From CALHVX01 sp039198065 (GTDB taxonomy: Bacteria; Pseudomonadota; Gammaproteobacteria; Pseudomonadales; Azotimanducaceae), in NCBI GenBank assembly GCA_039198065.1, contig JBCCTU010000010.1:97459-161458 (forward strand): a DNA stretch of 64,000 nucleotides, given 5' to 3'. The stretch's first letter is position 1, and each line of letters opens with the position of its first letter. Shown here in pieces: positions 54,401 to 62,456 of this stretch. Position numbers and translations under genes: made by a program. The notes beneath the pieces were generated by a model. The model worked only from the letters and a program-made list of their open reading frames with translations. It was not told the origin of the DNA and did not search any database.

Positions 54401-54910
54401 CCGTTTGCCTGCCCCTTCGCCTGCATTGGGGGCGTCGCTGTCGAGCTCCGAGAATAGCCGGCGCACCGCGTGTCGGTACAACGCGCCGGCGTCGTTAGCG
54501 GGACTCGGGACGGGGCCAAGGCGGCTGGCGACCGGCATGGCCCGCGCGAGGGTGTGGTTGAAGCTGTCGATCGTTCGAATGAGCAGCCGATGGGGGTTGT
54601 CGAGCAGGCGCCAGGCGTTGAGCTTGGGCTTAAGCCGTTGGGCCAGCTCTGCAAGAGCGGATTCGTGGGGGGCCTGGGGAGTGAAGTCCGGGTCCAGAAC
54701 CGCCAGGATGCGCTCCCGCATTTCCCCGGCTGCTTTCCGCGTAAAGGTGATTGCCAGAATCGCTTCCGGGTGTTCAACCGTCAGCAGCAGCGCGAGAAAG
54801 CGCTCGACGAGCAGGCTGGTTTTGCCCGACCCCGCCGGGGCCTGAACGATCACCGAGCGGGTCGGATCAACGGCCGCTCGGCGCGCCGCGAGATCGACGG
54901 GTTCAGTCAT
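51440..54910 (-). CDS. AddA/RecB-like UvrD-family helicase-nuclease
   Basis: 1156 residues from ATG 54910, overlapping the upstream gene by 8 bp. Helicase motifs in order: QAPAGSGKTSLL (Walker A), ITFTRKAAGEMRERI, DEFQDTNWPQQW, LVGDPMQSIYRFRDAEVGLF, TLHGAKGLEWDMVILPA and LLYVAATRAREHLV. The C-terminal ~200 residues form a RecB-type nuclease: GTVLHRLLER, then VIDRTF...WIIDYKSG (D and DxK) and YRDQLNRYRRLF. With the AddB-like upstream gene it should process double-strand breaks, the role of RecBCD or AddAB. The two genes are co-transcribed. Confidence 0.93.
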   Translation of the reverse strand: MTEPVDLAARRAAVDPTRSVIVQAPAGSGKTSLLVERFLALLLTVEHPEAILAITFTRKAAGEMRERILAVLDPDFTPQAPHESALAELAQRLKPKLNAWRLLDNPHRLLIRTIDSFNHTLARAMPVASRLGPVPSPANDAGALYRHAVRRLFSELDSDAPNAGEGAGKRAGEGASELARDLATLLAWRDNNSQALESLLAGMLGQREQWRRIVGPQRASARALLEQQLTAHVAARLSIIDEQVRQSLEAANVSRSELAALLAAAANWFRRHKADDPTGVLLEAFIDDAGQPQDLPSSAPEHLDRWRAWARIALVGKDARLKQPKSINRSLGFPSGSRERDAMMAIQEALQNDDRFAQALNSARLLPEPEYSDHDWQVLEALLRVLIRAAAEFEVLCADLGETDYAGIADAALRGLGEEAEQATDLGLYLDARLEHLLIDEFQDTNWPQQWLLEKLTAGWQPDDGRTLFLVGDPMQSIYRFRDAEVGLFLRNREHGIGHRPLEPLTLRNNFRSRAEIVAWVNERIGPLFPEREDSVAGAVPYAASTPGRDSGGQVDVHAWHSRDAEAVGLVQIIEQALAQQARNPDFRVAIIVRARSHLNAIVPALQNAGIPFRALKLEKLSERQTAIDLLALTRVLVAPGDRPALLAVLRSPIGGLSLTSLVALCETADQTGGGLDAAVATAPLDADERTRATRVFDALSAAWMLRGERRIRDRLESVWRRLGGPDCLRDAAERRDAESYFHALEQAESVGQLSDWNDWLAILGELGTEGDPPTDRVRVEVLTLHGAKGLEWDMVILPALERAPNQSTASLLHWLPYVQEDLEGQEGVLLAPDKSAAQTTRSALASYINQGEQRRGQHELQRLLYVAATRAREHLVVSATLDTATKQTGQTDAPSPARPRQHSLAATLWPTLEAAFTDDWVQQRDSIQPKREEGLAEATARRLPLTWQPRRRSSLGPQGVLEMQPKGPAIDFDWAGADARRLGTVLHRLLERIGRTGIEALSPKELDQIRARTPILLRTLGVARDDLARCEGIVSDALSRVLTSSTGRWVLSAQHADAACELSISGVLDGSLVHAVIDRTFVAAGERWIIDYKSGHHEGSDLTHFFAEERARYRDQLNRYRRLFTGIDDRPIRIALYLPRHDALLEIDETDYQHS

Positions 54911-57662
54911 CGTCGGAGTCGTCCGCGGCCGGCTCATCGAATCGGTTCAACTCAGCGATCCGGCACAGTGCCTTCAAGTCACAGCTTCGACACACGTTCG
55001 CATCGCGGGGATCGACGGCCAGGGAGCCGCCGAAAAACGCCTCGGCGAGCTCGGTCAACGCCGTCTGCCAGGCTGCCAGCTGGGCATCCCACTCGCTTTC
55101 ATCGCCGCTGTTCGGCTTCAAGGTGCTGATCTGGGCGAAGGGCTCGTCCGCGATCTGTCCGATGAGGCCGAGCTTGCTGGGTTTCAGGGACGCGAAGGCA
55201 ATGCCGCCTGCTGGCGGCGTTCGGCTTAGGGCGTAGCTCGGTAGCTGCGGCTCAGCCATGCGTGGTGCTGGGCGCAATGCCGCCACCGGTGGTGCCGTGA
55301 GCTTGTAGTCGATGATCAGCTCGTCGCCGTTGGCGAGTCGATCGATGCGATCAACTGTGCCGTCGAGTTTCAGCGGACCGAAGGTCAGGGTCACCGGCTG
55401 CTCGTGGCCGACCACGGTGAAGGGCGGTCGGCGCAGCTCGACGTCGCTAATCCAGCGCGCCAGTAACGAGGCCAGACGCTGGCGTTCGAGCGCTCGGCCG
55501 CGGGTGCTCAACCGATGTCGGTACGGGCGCAGAAATGCCTCGAGGGCGGCATCGACGGCCTGCTCAACGCGCTCGCTGCGTTCCGCTGCGGAAAGCCCGT
55601 CCAGCGCAGACTGACTGCGGAGACGGTGATACAGGTTTTCCAGCGCTTTGTGCGCAAGGCTGCCGCGGTGCACGGGATCGAGCCCGGGCCTAGGGTGACG
55701 CTGGCTGCGCGCCTTCAAGCGGTAGCGTGCAAAGGCCTGAAAGGCGCAGGCGGCCTGGCTCTTCAGCAGCCCCGTGCCCCCGGCGAATTGAACGGCGCCG
55801 TCCGCTTGTGAGGAAGCAGCGTCGCTGGTGTGCGCGAGGTGCCGTAGCGGGATGGTCGTCTCCACCGGGACGTGTTCGCAAGGATCGATCACGGGTTCGG
55901 CATCAAGGTCTGTGCTGTCCGCATCCGCAGGTGGATCAATACACGTCAGCGGCCGCAGCAGCGGTGTCGGAGCGCGGGCGGGCTCGTCGCTTCCGCGGGA
56001 AAAACTCAAGGTGCGGGAGTCACTCGAGCGCAGCAAGGCGCGCAGCGTGCGGCTTGCCTGTTTCAGGCAGGCTTCACCGGTTGCGGTCGGGAGCGAGCGC
56101 TGCAGCGTCGGTGGGAGCAGTGGATCCCGCTGGGTCGGCGCGGGCCAGCGGTTGCTGTCGAGGCCGGTGATCCAGAGCCCGTCGAAGCGGCTGCCGACGG
56201 CCTCCTCGACGCCGAGCACTTCGAGCGCAACACCTGGGTTGCGCTCTCGGAAAACTACCGCAGCGGCCAGTCGTTTGAGCTCCTGCGCGGCCCGGATCCG
56301 GTCGATGGATTCGGCGTAGACGCTGTCGAGCCCAGCGAAACTTTCTAACAGTCGATGCCAGCGATCGAGCACCTGGTACTCGATCGTGTTCAGGGAACGT
56401 CCCAGAACACTCTGATGACAGAAGCCGCTGGCCGTCAGCAGTTCCTGAAACCCCTGGGCCCAGCGAGACGGTTTGGCGAGGTTGGGCAGTGCCGCGAAGG
56501 CTGCCGCCAGAGCGCCCAGCGCAGCGCCCATCGTTGGCATGACCTCCTCAACGTCCTCAACGAGGTGGCGCCATTCGCGCAGCGTAATCCAGTAGGGCGC
56601 GTCGCGTTGCAGACGGGCCAACGCGCTTTCGCTGTCGTGCAGCGTGCTGTCCGGCGCCCCGTTCAACGCCAGAAACGGCGAGCGCTGCAGCTGCTGCACG
56701 ACGGGCAGCGGGATCCGCTCTGGCGTCAGTGCCAGCACTGCGAGCGCATCGTGGATCATCGGCCACCGCGCCAGCGGGTGACCCAGGGAAACGTGCCAGG
56801 GACGCGCCGTCGCCGGGTCGAGCAGTGCCCCGGCAGGATCGAATACCGCCCGCAGGGTCCTCTCGACGGTATCGACGCGGCCATCGAGATCCGGCACAAC
56901 GATCGCCAGACGCAGCGCAGTTGCGTCGCTCTCGTCGAGCGTCTTGCGTGCCCAGGCGGCTGCGCAGCGTAGCTCCGCGTCTTCATCGCTGAAGGCGACC
57001 AGCGGTGTCAGGGTGTCAGGGGGAGTGATGCTGCCGAACCGAAAGTCTTCAGCAGGCTCGTGATCTGGGTCCTGCGTCGAGAGCGGCGGTTCGATCGCGG
57101 TCCCCTGTCGTGCGCAGGCGTTAAGGAGCTTTCGCTGGAGCGGTGTCAGCGGCAGGTCGAAGCCGCGCAGTTCGATGCGTTCTGGAATCGGTAGTCGCCC
57201 GGTGCCAACCTGTTGGGCGAGCTCCGCGGTGAGAAGATCGCCGTCAATGACGCCGAGCTCGTCGCAACGCCTGAGATAGGCTTGAAACCAGCGCCGGAAG
57301 AAGCGGCTGTCGTCGGTCAGCGTTAGCTCCGCCCAATCCGGTGGCAGCGGAAGCGCGTAGTCGACGATGCGCTGCAGCGACTTCTGAGCCATCGAAGCGA
57401 CCCTTGGGCTGCCGATGAACACGTCGGTATCAACGACGTCTTGCCAGAGATGAGCAGCGGCCGTGCTGCCGATGGATATGCGGGTATCGTTGCTGTAAAG
57501 CAGGTACTCGCGCTGCAACTCGCTCGTCCAGGCGCGAAAACTGAGACACTGCGGCGCGAGCCAGCTGCGGTGTTGCTGAGTCTGTTGGGCGTCGGCGAGC
57601 TCGCGGGTCACGGCCCGGGCGAGCCGGTTGGTTGGCGTAAGAATCAACGACGGAGAAACCAT
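54903..57662 (-). CDS. AddB-like PD-(D/E)XK nuclease, DNA repair
   Basis: 919 residues from ATG 57662 (GTG 57686 adds eight residues). The N-terminal half looks like the inactivated helicase part of AddB: the front ILTPTNRLARAVTREL lacks a Walker lysine. The C-terminal nuclease has GSLAHKALENLYHRL, LDGTVDRI...LIIDYKL (D, DxK) and QLPSYAL. Four Cys, one in SQAACAFQAFA and three in CRSCDLKALC, match the Fe-S cluster that staples AddB nucleases. It resembles the gammaproteobacterial 'probable DNA repair protein' family that accompanies AddA-like helicases. Its ATG touches the start of the divergent EEP gene. Confidence 0.88.
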   Translation of the reverse strand: MVSPSLILTPTNRLARAVTRELADAQQTQQHRSWLAPQCLSFRAWTSELQREYLLYSNDTRISIGSTAAAHLWQDVVDTDVFIGSPRVASMAQKSLQRIVDYALPLPPDWAELTLTDDSRFFRRWFQAYLRRCDELGVIDGDLLTAELAQQVGTGRLPIPERIELRGFDLPLTPLQRKLLNACARQGTAIEPPLSTQDPDHEPAEDFRFGSITPPDTLTPLVAFSDEDAELRCAAAWARKTLDESDATALRLAIVVPDLDGRVDTVERTLRAVFDPAGALLDPATARPWHVSLGHPLARWPMIHDALAVLALTPERIPLPVVQQLQRSPFLALNGAPDSTLHDSESALARLQRDAPYWITLREWRHLVEDVEEVMPTMGAALGALAAAFAALPNLAKPSRWAQGFQELLTASGFCHQSVLGRSLNTIEYQVLDRWHRLLESFAGLDSVYAESIDRIRAAQELKRLAAAVVFRERNPGVALEVLGVEEAVGSRFDGLWITGLDSNRWPAPTQRDPLLPPTLQRSLPTATGEACLKQASRTLRALLRSSDSRTLSFSRGSDEPARAPTPLLRPLTCIDPPADADSTDLDAEPVIDPCEHVPVETTIPLRHLAHTSDAASSQADGAVQFAGGTGLLKSQAACAFQAFARYRLKARSQRHPRPGLDPVHRGSLAHKALENLYHRLRSQSALDGLSAAERSERVEQAVDAALEAFLRPYRHRLSTRGRALERQRLASLLARWISDVELRRPPFTVVGHEQPVTLTFGPLKLDGTVDRIDRLANGDELIIDYKLTAPPVAALRPAPRMAEPQLPSYALSRTPPAGGIAFASLKPSKLGLIGQIADEPFAQISTLKPNSGDESEWDAQLAAWQTALTELAEAFFGGSLAVDPRDANVCRSCDLKALCRIAELNRFDEPAADDSDDD

Positions 57663-58960
57663 TGCCGGCAAATCATACGGACCCACTGGATCGTCCCCAA
57701 GCCGGTTGCGATCGCTCGGCCCCGTCTTTTCCTCGACGGCTGCTGCTGATGCTCATTGCCACGCTGGTCCTGGTGCCGGAGGTTCGTGCAGACCTTTGCT
57801 CACTGGATCGTCGCTGGGTTGACGCCAACGAGCGCCGGCTACGCATCGCTACCTTCAACGTTGCTCTGTTTCGCGCCGAGGCCGGTCAGCTGCTGGCCGA
57901 GCTCCGGCAGCCCGCGAGGGAGGTCAATGCCCAAGCTCGCGCCGTCGCCGAAATTCTCCAGCGGGTGCGGCCCGATGTTGTGCTGCTGAATGAATTCGAC
58001 TACGACCCCGGCGCCGCAGCGCTGGCGGCGTTCGAGGAGAACCTGCTTGCATTCAGTCAGAACCAGCAGCCGCCGCTGCGCTACCGCTACCGGTACAGCG
58101 CACCGTCCAACACGGGCATGCTCTCCGGTGTTGATCTGAACGGTGACGGTCGCGTTGCGTTACCCGACGACGGGCTCGGCTATGGCCGCTTTCCGGGCCA
58201 ATACGCCATGGCTGTGTTGTCGATGTTCCCCATTGATCGGCAAAGGGTTCGCACCTTCCAAACCTTTCTCTGGCAAGACATGCCGAACGCGCGGCTGCCG
58301 CGCGACTACTACGGCCCCGCCGTGCAGCAGCGGCTGCGGTTGTCGTCCAAGAGTCACTGGGATTTGCCGTTGGTGGTCGACGGAGTTCGGGTCCACCTGC
58401 TGGCATCGCACCCGACGCCGCCAGGCTTCGATGGTCCGGAAGATCGAAACGGGCGCCGTAATGCCGATGAAAACCGCCTCTGGCTCGACTACGTGAGTAA
58501 CAACGCAGCCTACCTGTACGACGACCGTGGCGATTTCGGTGGTCTCGGCGATAACCCGCGCTTTGTCATTGCCGGCGACTTGAACGCCGATCCATTCGAC
58601 GGCGACGACGGCGACGACGGCGGCGCCTCCGCGAATCAGCTACTCGGCAGCGCGTTGATTCAGCCGCAACCGGTTCCGCGATCGTCCGGTGGTCGCGAAG
58701 ACAGCGTCCGCGAGGGGGGCGCAAACGCGACGCATCGGGGTGATCCGGCAACCGACACCGCCGATTTCAATCCGGCCGGTATCGGGAACCTGCGCATCGA
58801 TTACCTGCTGCCGTCGCGGTCCGGCTTACGAACGCACTGCTCGGCGGTGTTTTGGCCGGCTCGGGAGGATTCACTGCGCCGGCTCGTCGGCGACGGTGAT
58901 CCGGTCGTATCTTCGGATCATCGTCTCGTGTGGCTCGATCTGGAGATCGTTGGCCGCTGA
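57662..58960 (+). CDS. Exported endonuclease/exonuclease/phosphatase family protein
   Basis: 432 residues from TTG 57662, supported by GGAGA 5 nt upstream; ATG 57749 would cut off the basic part of the signal peptide (RRLLLMLIATLVLVPEVRA). EEP motifs: RIATFNVALFR, VVLLNEFDYD (metal Glu), LLASHPTPPGFDG, FVIAGDLNADPFDGDD, RIDYLLPS and SSDHRLVWLDLEI (catalytic His pair). The fold cuts nucleic acids, sphingomyelin or phosphoesters. As an exported member it may scavenge phosphate from extracellular DNA. An Asp/Gly tract (~315-330) is encoded by GGCGAC repeats. Confidence 0.88.
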   Translation: MPANHTDPLDRPQAGCDRSAPSFPRRLLLMLIATLVLVPEVRADLCSLDRRWVDANERRLRIATFNVALFRAEAGQLLAELRQPAREVNAQARAVAEILQRVRPDVVLLNEFDYDPGAAALAAFEENLLAFSQNQQPPLRYRYRYSAPSNTGMLSGVDLNGDGRVALPDDGLGYGRFPGQYAMAVLSMFPIDRQRVRTFQTFLWQDMPNARLPRDYYGPAVQQRLRLSSKSHWDLPLVVDGVRVHLLASHPTPPGFDGPEDRNGRRNADENRLWLDYVSNNAAYLYDDRGDFGGLGDNPRFVIAGDLNADPFDGDDGDDGGASANQLLGSALIQPQPVPRSSGGREDSVREGGANATHRGDPATDTADFNPAGIGNLRIDYLLPSRSGLRTHCSAVFWPAREDSLRRLVGDGDPVVSSDHRLVWLDLEIVGR

Positions 58961-58968
58961 GCGCGGTG

Positions 58969-61005
58969 TCAGCGACAGCCACCGCTGACCCGGGCGACAC
59001 CGGTGTCGTCAACGAACGTCTCGGCACCACCGGCGCCTACCATTCGGCGAGCACAGAAATCGACGACCCGAACTCGACCCGCATCGCGGCCAATGCGTAC
59101 ACCGGCGGCGAGGGGCACGGTGTTCGGCACCTGGACGCCGCTCGACGTCGCCTCTCCGGCCGTGAGTCGTCGTGCGGTTGCACCGATCAGGAGTATCCGG
59201 TCGCTGTCCGTGTGGGCGTCGAACGCGCTGACGTCGCCGGCGAGCGTCGCGGCGTTTTGTACCGTGGCGTGAACCGCCGTTACCCGCTTCGACCCGGCGA
59301 AGCTGTAGCCGCGGAGCCGCGCGCCGCCATAGCCCGGCAGCTCCGCCAGCGGGTGGGACAGCGATTTGCTGTAATCGCCGCACAGATCGGTGCCGGGTTT
59401 TCCAAAGTTGCGCGCGTTGCGAACCGACGTGTTAGCGAGCACGCCGTAGCGGGCACCGTCGATCTTGAATCCGACCATGCCTTTGTTGACGTGGAACATG
59501 GAATCACCGTTGCAGAGGTACGGTTGGTCTGTGGGAAGCACGGCAGCCAGCGTTTCGTAACCTGCTTGGGCCTCGACCCAGCGGACCATGGCCGGTGTGA
59601 TGCTGGATCGGCCGACGGACAGCGGTGACTGGTCGAAATCCCCGGCGTGAATGGCCTTGGCGACCAGCGCCTGGGCGTTGGCCACGGGATTGCCCAGGTA
59701 GCGGGCGTTTAAGCCGATCTCGCTTACGGTCAACGGGGCGCCGGTATCCGGGTGGGTGTTGAACAGCTGCCACACGGCGCCGATGGGGTCGATCGTCGCC
59801 CCAGTGCCACTGTTAAGGGCAACGACCTCGTTGATGAACCCGTGCAGCCGTTCGATGTGCACGTTGTGGAACAGGAAGCCGTTAGCCGCATCCTCCTGCT
59901 CCGTCGTCGGAAAGCCGTTGACGGCGACGCCCAGCGGGTTCAAGAGAAACCCATAGCCGTTGCCGTCGACCAACCCGGGGGCGTTGTGGAACAGACCGTA
60001 GGCCTCGGGATGCGTAGCGGGGTCAATCATGCGTCGCTGACCGCCGGAGCGGCGGTAGACGATGTCGCCATGAACGCGGTCGATCAGCGTGGTGAGCTGT
60101 GCCAGCGCATCAGCTGCACTCAACGGTTGCCCCTGCACGGTCAGTGTTACTGCACTGCCGTTGCGAACCAGGTCCTCGAGATACGGCTTGATGAACTGGG
60201 CTGAAGAGAAGGTTCCCAGTACCGGCACACCTTTGCGGTTCTTTGCCGTAACGTTGTGCACCCGCAGGCCGCGGACGCCGTTCAAGGCTACGGCGGCCAC
60301 TTCGAAGCCATCGAAGGTCAGGTTCCGAAGGGTAATCGCGCGGTTGTCGTTGCCGTGGATGCCATGGTGTGCGCTGCGGCCGAGCGTGCCGTTTTTAATC
60401 GTTACGCGCTGGGCTGCCTTGAAACCGCTGCCGAAGTCGTGGGGGCCCTGGGCGGGAATAAACGGGGCGCTGGCAAGTTCGATGAGTGAGAAAAAGCGCT
60501 GCATCAGCGCATGTTCATGGCTTTGTTCAAGTCGGTGGCCGTTGAGATCGAGCACCACGTCGTCGGCGGTAATGACGATCGCTGCGAAGAAGCCCAGACC
60601 GAAAGCGGCAGGATCGTAGCGTGCATCAAGAGGTCCACCCGGGCTGAACGCTGCGTCTCGCGCGCCGCGAAGCAGCTGGGTCGGCAGCGGCGCGGTTGCC
60701 TTGTGGGCCGGGACCCGGGAACCGATCGGCAAGCCCAAGTGGCTTGCAAGTTCCTGGGGAATCAGGCCGCGCTCGATTGCCCGCGTCAGGTGCCGGGGAC
60801 TGTTGGGACGAAAGCGAATGTCTTCGGCAAGTCTGTAGGTTCCCGGTGTGTCGATGATGACCGTACCGTAGCGAAAGTCGCGCTGTCGGAGCTCCGTGAC
60901 TCCGTTGCTCGCCGCGAACCCGTGTGCTGTGAGAAAAAGTAACAGCCAGCCGAGGCTGGAGCGGCTCCGAGCGAACCCCGCTGCCTGCGTGGTAATCCTG
61001 ATCAT
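58969..61005 (-). CDS. Exported right-handed parallel beta-helix protein
   Basis: 678 residues from ATG 61005, with GGGGAGGA upstream; the frame further upstream has no credible start. Signal peptide to about TAHGFAAS. The front (IDTPGTYRLAEDIRF) is typical of beta-helix proteins that begin with 'natural' ladder strands. Repeats follow: VTIKNGTLGRSAHHGIHGND, AITLRNLTFDGFEVAAVAL, LRVHNVTAKNRKGVPVLG and, near the C-terminus, VHATVQNAATLAG. No pectate-lyase active-site set is obvious. It may bind or cleave polysaccharide, or be structural. It is divergent from a second, lipoprotein beta-helix gene, with a perfect palindrome between the two. Confidence 0.75.
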   Translation of the reverse strand: MIRITTQAAGFARSRSSLGWLLLFLTAHGFAASNGVTELRQRDFRYGTVIIDTPGTYRLAEDIRFRPNSPRHLTRAIERGLIPQELASHLGLPIGSRVPAHKATAPLPTQLLRGARDAAFSPGGPLDARYDPAAFGLGFFAAIVITADDVVLDLNGHRLEQSHEHALMQRFFSLIELASAPFIPAQGPHDFGSGFKAAQRVTIKNGTLGRSAHHGIHGNDNRAITLRNLTFDGFEVAAVALNGVRGLRVHNVTAKNRKGVPVLGTFSSAQFIKPYLEDLVRNGSAVTLTVQGQPLSAADALAQLTTLIDRVHGDIVYRRSGGQRRMIDPATHPEAYGLFHNAPGLVDGNGYGFLLNPLGVAVNGFPTTEQEDAANGFLFHNVHIERLHGFINEVVALNSGTGATIDPIGAVWQLFNTHPDTGAPLTVSEIGLNARYLGNPVANAQALVAKAIHAGDFDQSPLSVGRSSITPAMVRWVEAQAGYETLAAVLPTDQPYLCNGDSMFHVNKGMVGFKIDGARYGVLANTSVRNARNFGKPGTDLCGDYSKSLSHPLAELPGYGGARLRGYSFAGSKRVTAVHATVQNAATLAGDVSAFDAHTDSDRILLIGATARRLTAGEATSSGVQVPNTVPLAAGVRIGRDAGRVRVVDFCARRMVGAGGAETFVDDTGVARVSGGCR

Positions 61006-61107
61006 GCGTGTCCTCCCCGTCGTCCGATCACGATCGCAGAACTGCGCCGCGGACCCGTACGTTTTTTGTTGCGTCGGTTGTAAGTGGTAACTCAGATGCC
61101 TCCGGGC

Positions 61108-61129
61108 TTGTGTCGCTGCGGCGACACAA
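61108..61129. promoter_or_regulatory. Perfect 22-bp palindrome between the two beta-helix genes
   Basis: TTGTGTCGC (61108-61116), TGCG, GCGACACAA (61121-61129): perfect 9-bp arms with a 4-nt spacer, in the 221-bp divergent region. It lies ~103 bp before the leftward gene's ATG and ~40 bp upstream of the candidate -35 of the rightward gene. Best read as a dimeric repressor or activator site serving both genes. A transcribed hairpin is the alternative. Confidence 0.65.
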
Positions 61130-61167
61130 CCGCACGAGGTCTCGCTTCCCCGTTGTTCAGACCGCGG

Positions 61168-61196
61168 TTGACAGCGTTGCAACGGATGCACACATT
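61168..61196 (+). promoter_or_regulatory. Candidate promoter of the beta-helix/diheme operon
   Basis: A perfect -35 hexamer TTGACA (61168-61173), a 17-bp spacer and a weak -10 CACATT (61191-61196), about 30 bp before ATG 61227. The weak -10 would fit an activated promoter. Confidence 0.4.
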
Positions 61197-61226
61197 CGTA
61201 TGGGGGAATCGGGACGAGGGGACGCG

Positions 61227-62456
61227 ATGAAACGAATCACGATGAGGGCGTTGCGGACGCTGCTTGGCGGTGGCCTTGCGTCAGCCTTGTTCGGCTGCGG
61301 AATGGAGGCGCCTGAACCTCCGGCACCGGCAGCAAACAGCTATCAAGAAACGCTGCAGCTCCAGCTGCTGGATGCGCAACCGGGCGACGTCATCACGATT
61401 CCCGCGGGGCGCCACGCGTTTAATCGTTCGCTGCGGCTCGGTGCCGACGGTGTAACGATCCGTGGCGCAGGTATGGATGAAACTGTGTTGAGCTTCGCCG
61501 ACCAGCGCAGCGGCGCCGAAGGGCTGCTTGTCACGGGGTCAGACTTCACCATCGAAGACTTAGCGATCGAAGACACCACCGGCGATGCGCTGAAGATCAA
61601 CGAAGCTCAGAACGTCGTGATCCGGCGGGTCCGTACCGAATGGACCGGTGGGCCGAAAACGGAAAACGGCGCCTACGGCCTCTATCCCGTACAAACCCGT
61701 AACGTGCTCATCGAAGACTGTGTCGCAATCGGTGCATCCGATGCGGGAATCTACGTGGGTCAGTCGGAACAGGTGGTCGTGCGCAACAACCGGGCGGAGT
61801 ACAACGTGGCTGGCATCGAAATCGAAAACACGCGCCACGCGGACGTCTACGGCAACGTTGCGACCAACAACACCGGCGGCATCTTGGTGTTCAACATGCC
61901 AAATCTGCCGCAAACGGGTACGGACGTCAGGGTCTACGACAACGACGTGTTCGAAAACAACACCACTAATTTCGGTATCCCCGGGACTGCGGTCGCGAGC
62001 GTTCCGGCGGGATCCGGCGTCGTAGTCAACTCGCACGATCGGATTGAAATCTTCGCTAACCGGATTCGCAATAATCGAACGGCCAACATCATCATTTCGT
62101 CCATGTACTCCTCGGGCTGGGCCGCGGCGGAAACCGTTGCTGGTTTTGACCCGTATCCAGATCAGATTTCGATCCGCGACAACACCTTCGAGGGTGGTGG
62201 CGACTCACCGGACGGCCTCGATCTAAAGGCGCTCAAGACGTTGATGTTTGGATTGACCGGTGCCTTTCCCGACGTGATCTGGGACGGGCACGTCGCGACC
62301 GATGAGGCCGCCGCGCGTATCTGTGTCGCTGATCCTGCCGTTGAAGTACTGAATGTCGACGGACCGAACGGCAACAAGAGCCCGCGGGTCGAACGGGAAC
62401 CCCACGCCTGCGCGTTGACGACGCTTGCACCGGTGACGCTCGCGGCTGCGCCCTGA
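61227..62456 (+). CDS. Parallel beta-helix lipoprotein (TIGR03805-like)
   Basis: 409 residues from ATG 61227 with GAGGGG upstream. Lipobox LFGC at residues ~23-26 marks a lipoprotein. The body is a right-handed parallel beta-helix of ~22-residue coils: VTIRGAGMDETVLSFAD, FTIEDLAIEDTTGDALKIN, NVVIRRVRTEWTGGPK, NVLIEDCVAIGASDAGIYVG, VVVRNNRAEYNVAGIEIENT and ADVYGNVATNNTGGILVF. This matches the beta-helix family I recall as TIGR03805, which travels with SO_2930-type diheme cytochromes (TIGR03806). That is the gene that follows, its ATG overlapping this stop (TGATG). Probably a surface protein working with the cytochrome. Confidence 0.88.
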   Translation: MKRITMRALRTLLGGGLASALFGCGMEAPEPPAPAANSYQETLQLQLLDAQPGDVITIPAGRHAFNRSLRLGADGVTIRGAGMDETVLSFADQRSGAEGLLVTGSDFTIEDLAIEDTTGDALKINEAQNVVIRRVRTEWTGGPKTENGAYGLYPVQTRNVLIEDCVAIGASDAGIYVGQSEQVVVRNNRAEYNVAGIEIENTRHADVYGNVATNNTGGILVFNMPNLPQTGTDVRVYDNDVFENNTTNFGIPGTAVASVPAGSGVVVNSHDRIEIFANRIRNNRTANIIISSMYSSGWAAAETVAGFDPYPDQISIRDNTFEGGGDSPDGLDLKALKTLMFGLTGAFPDVIWDGHVATDEAAARICVADPAVEVLNVDGPNGNKSPRVEREPHACALTTLAPVTLAAAP

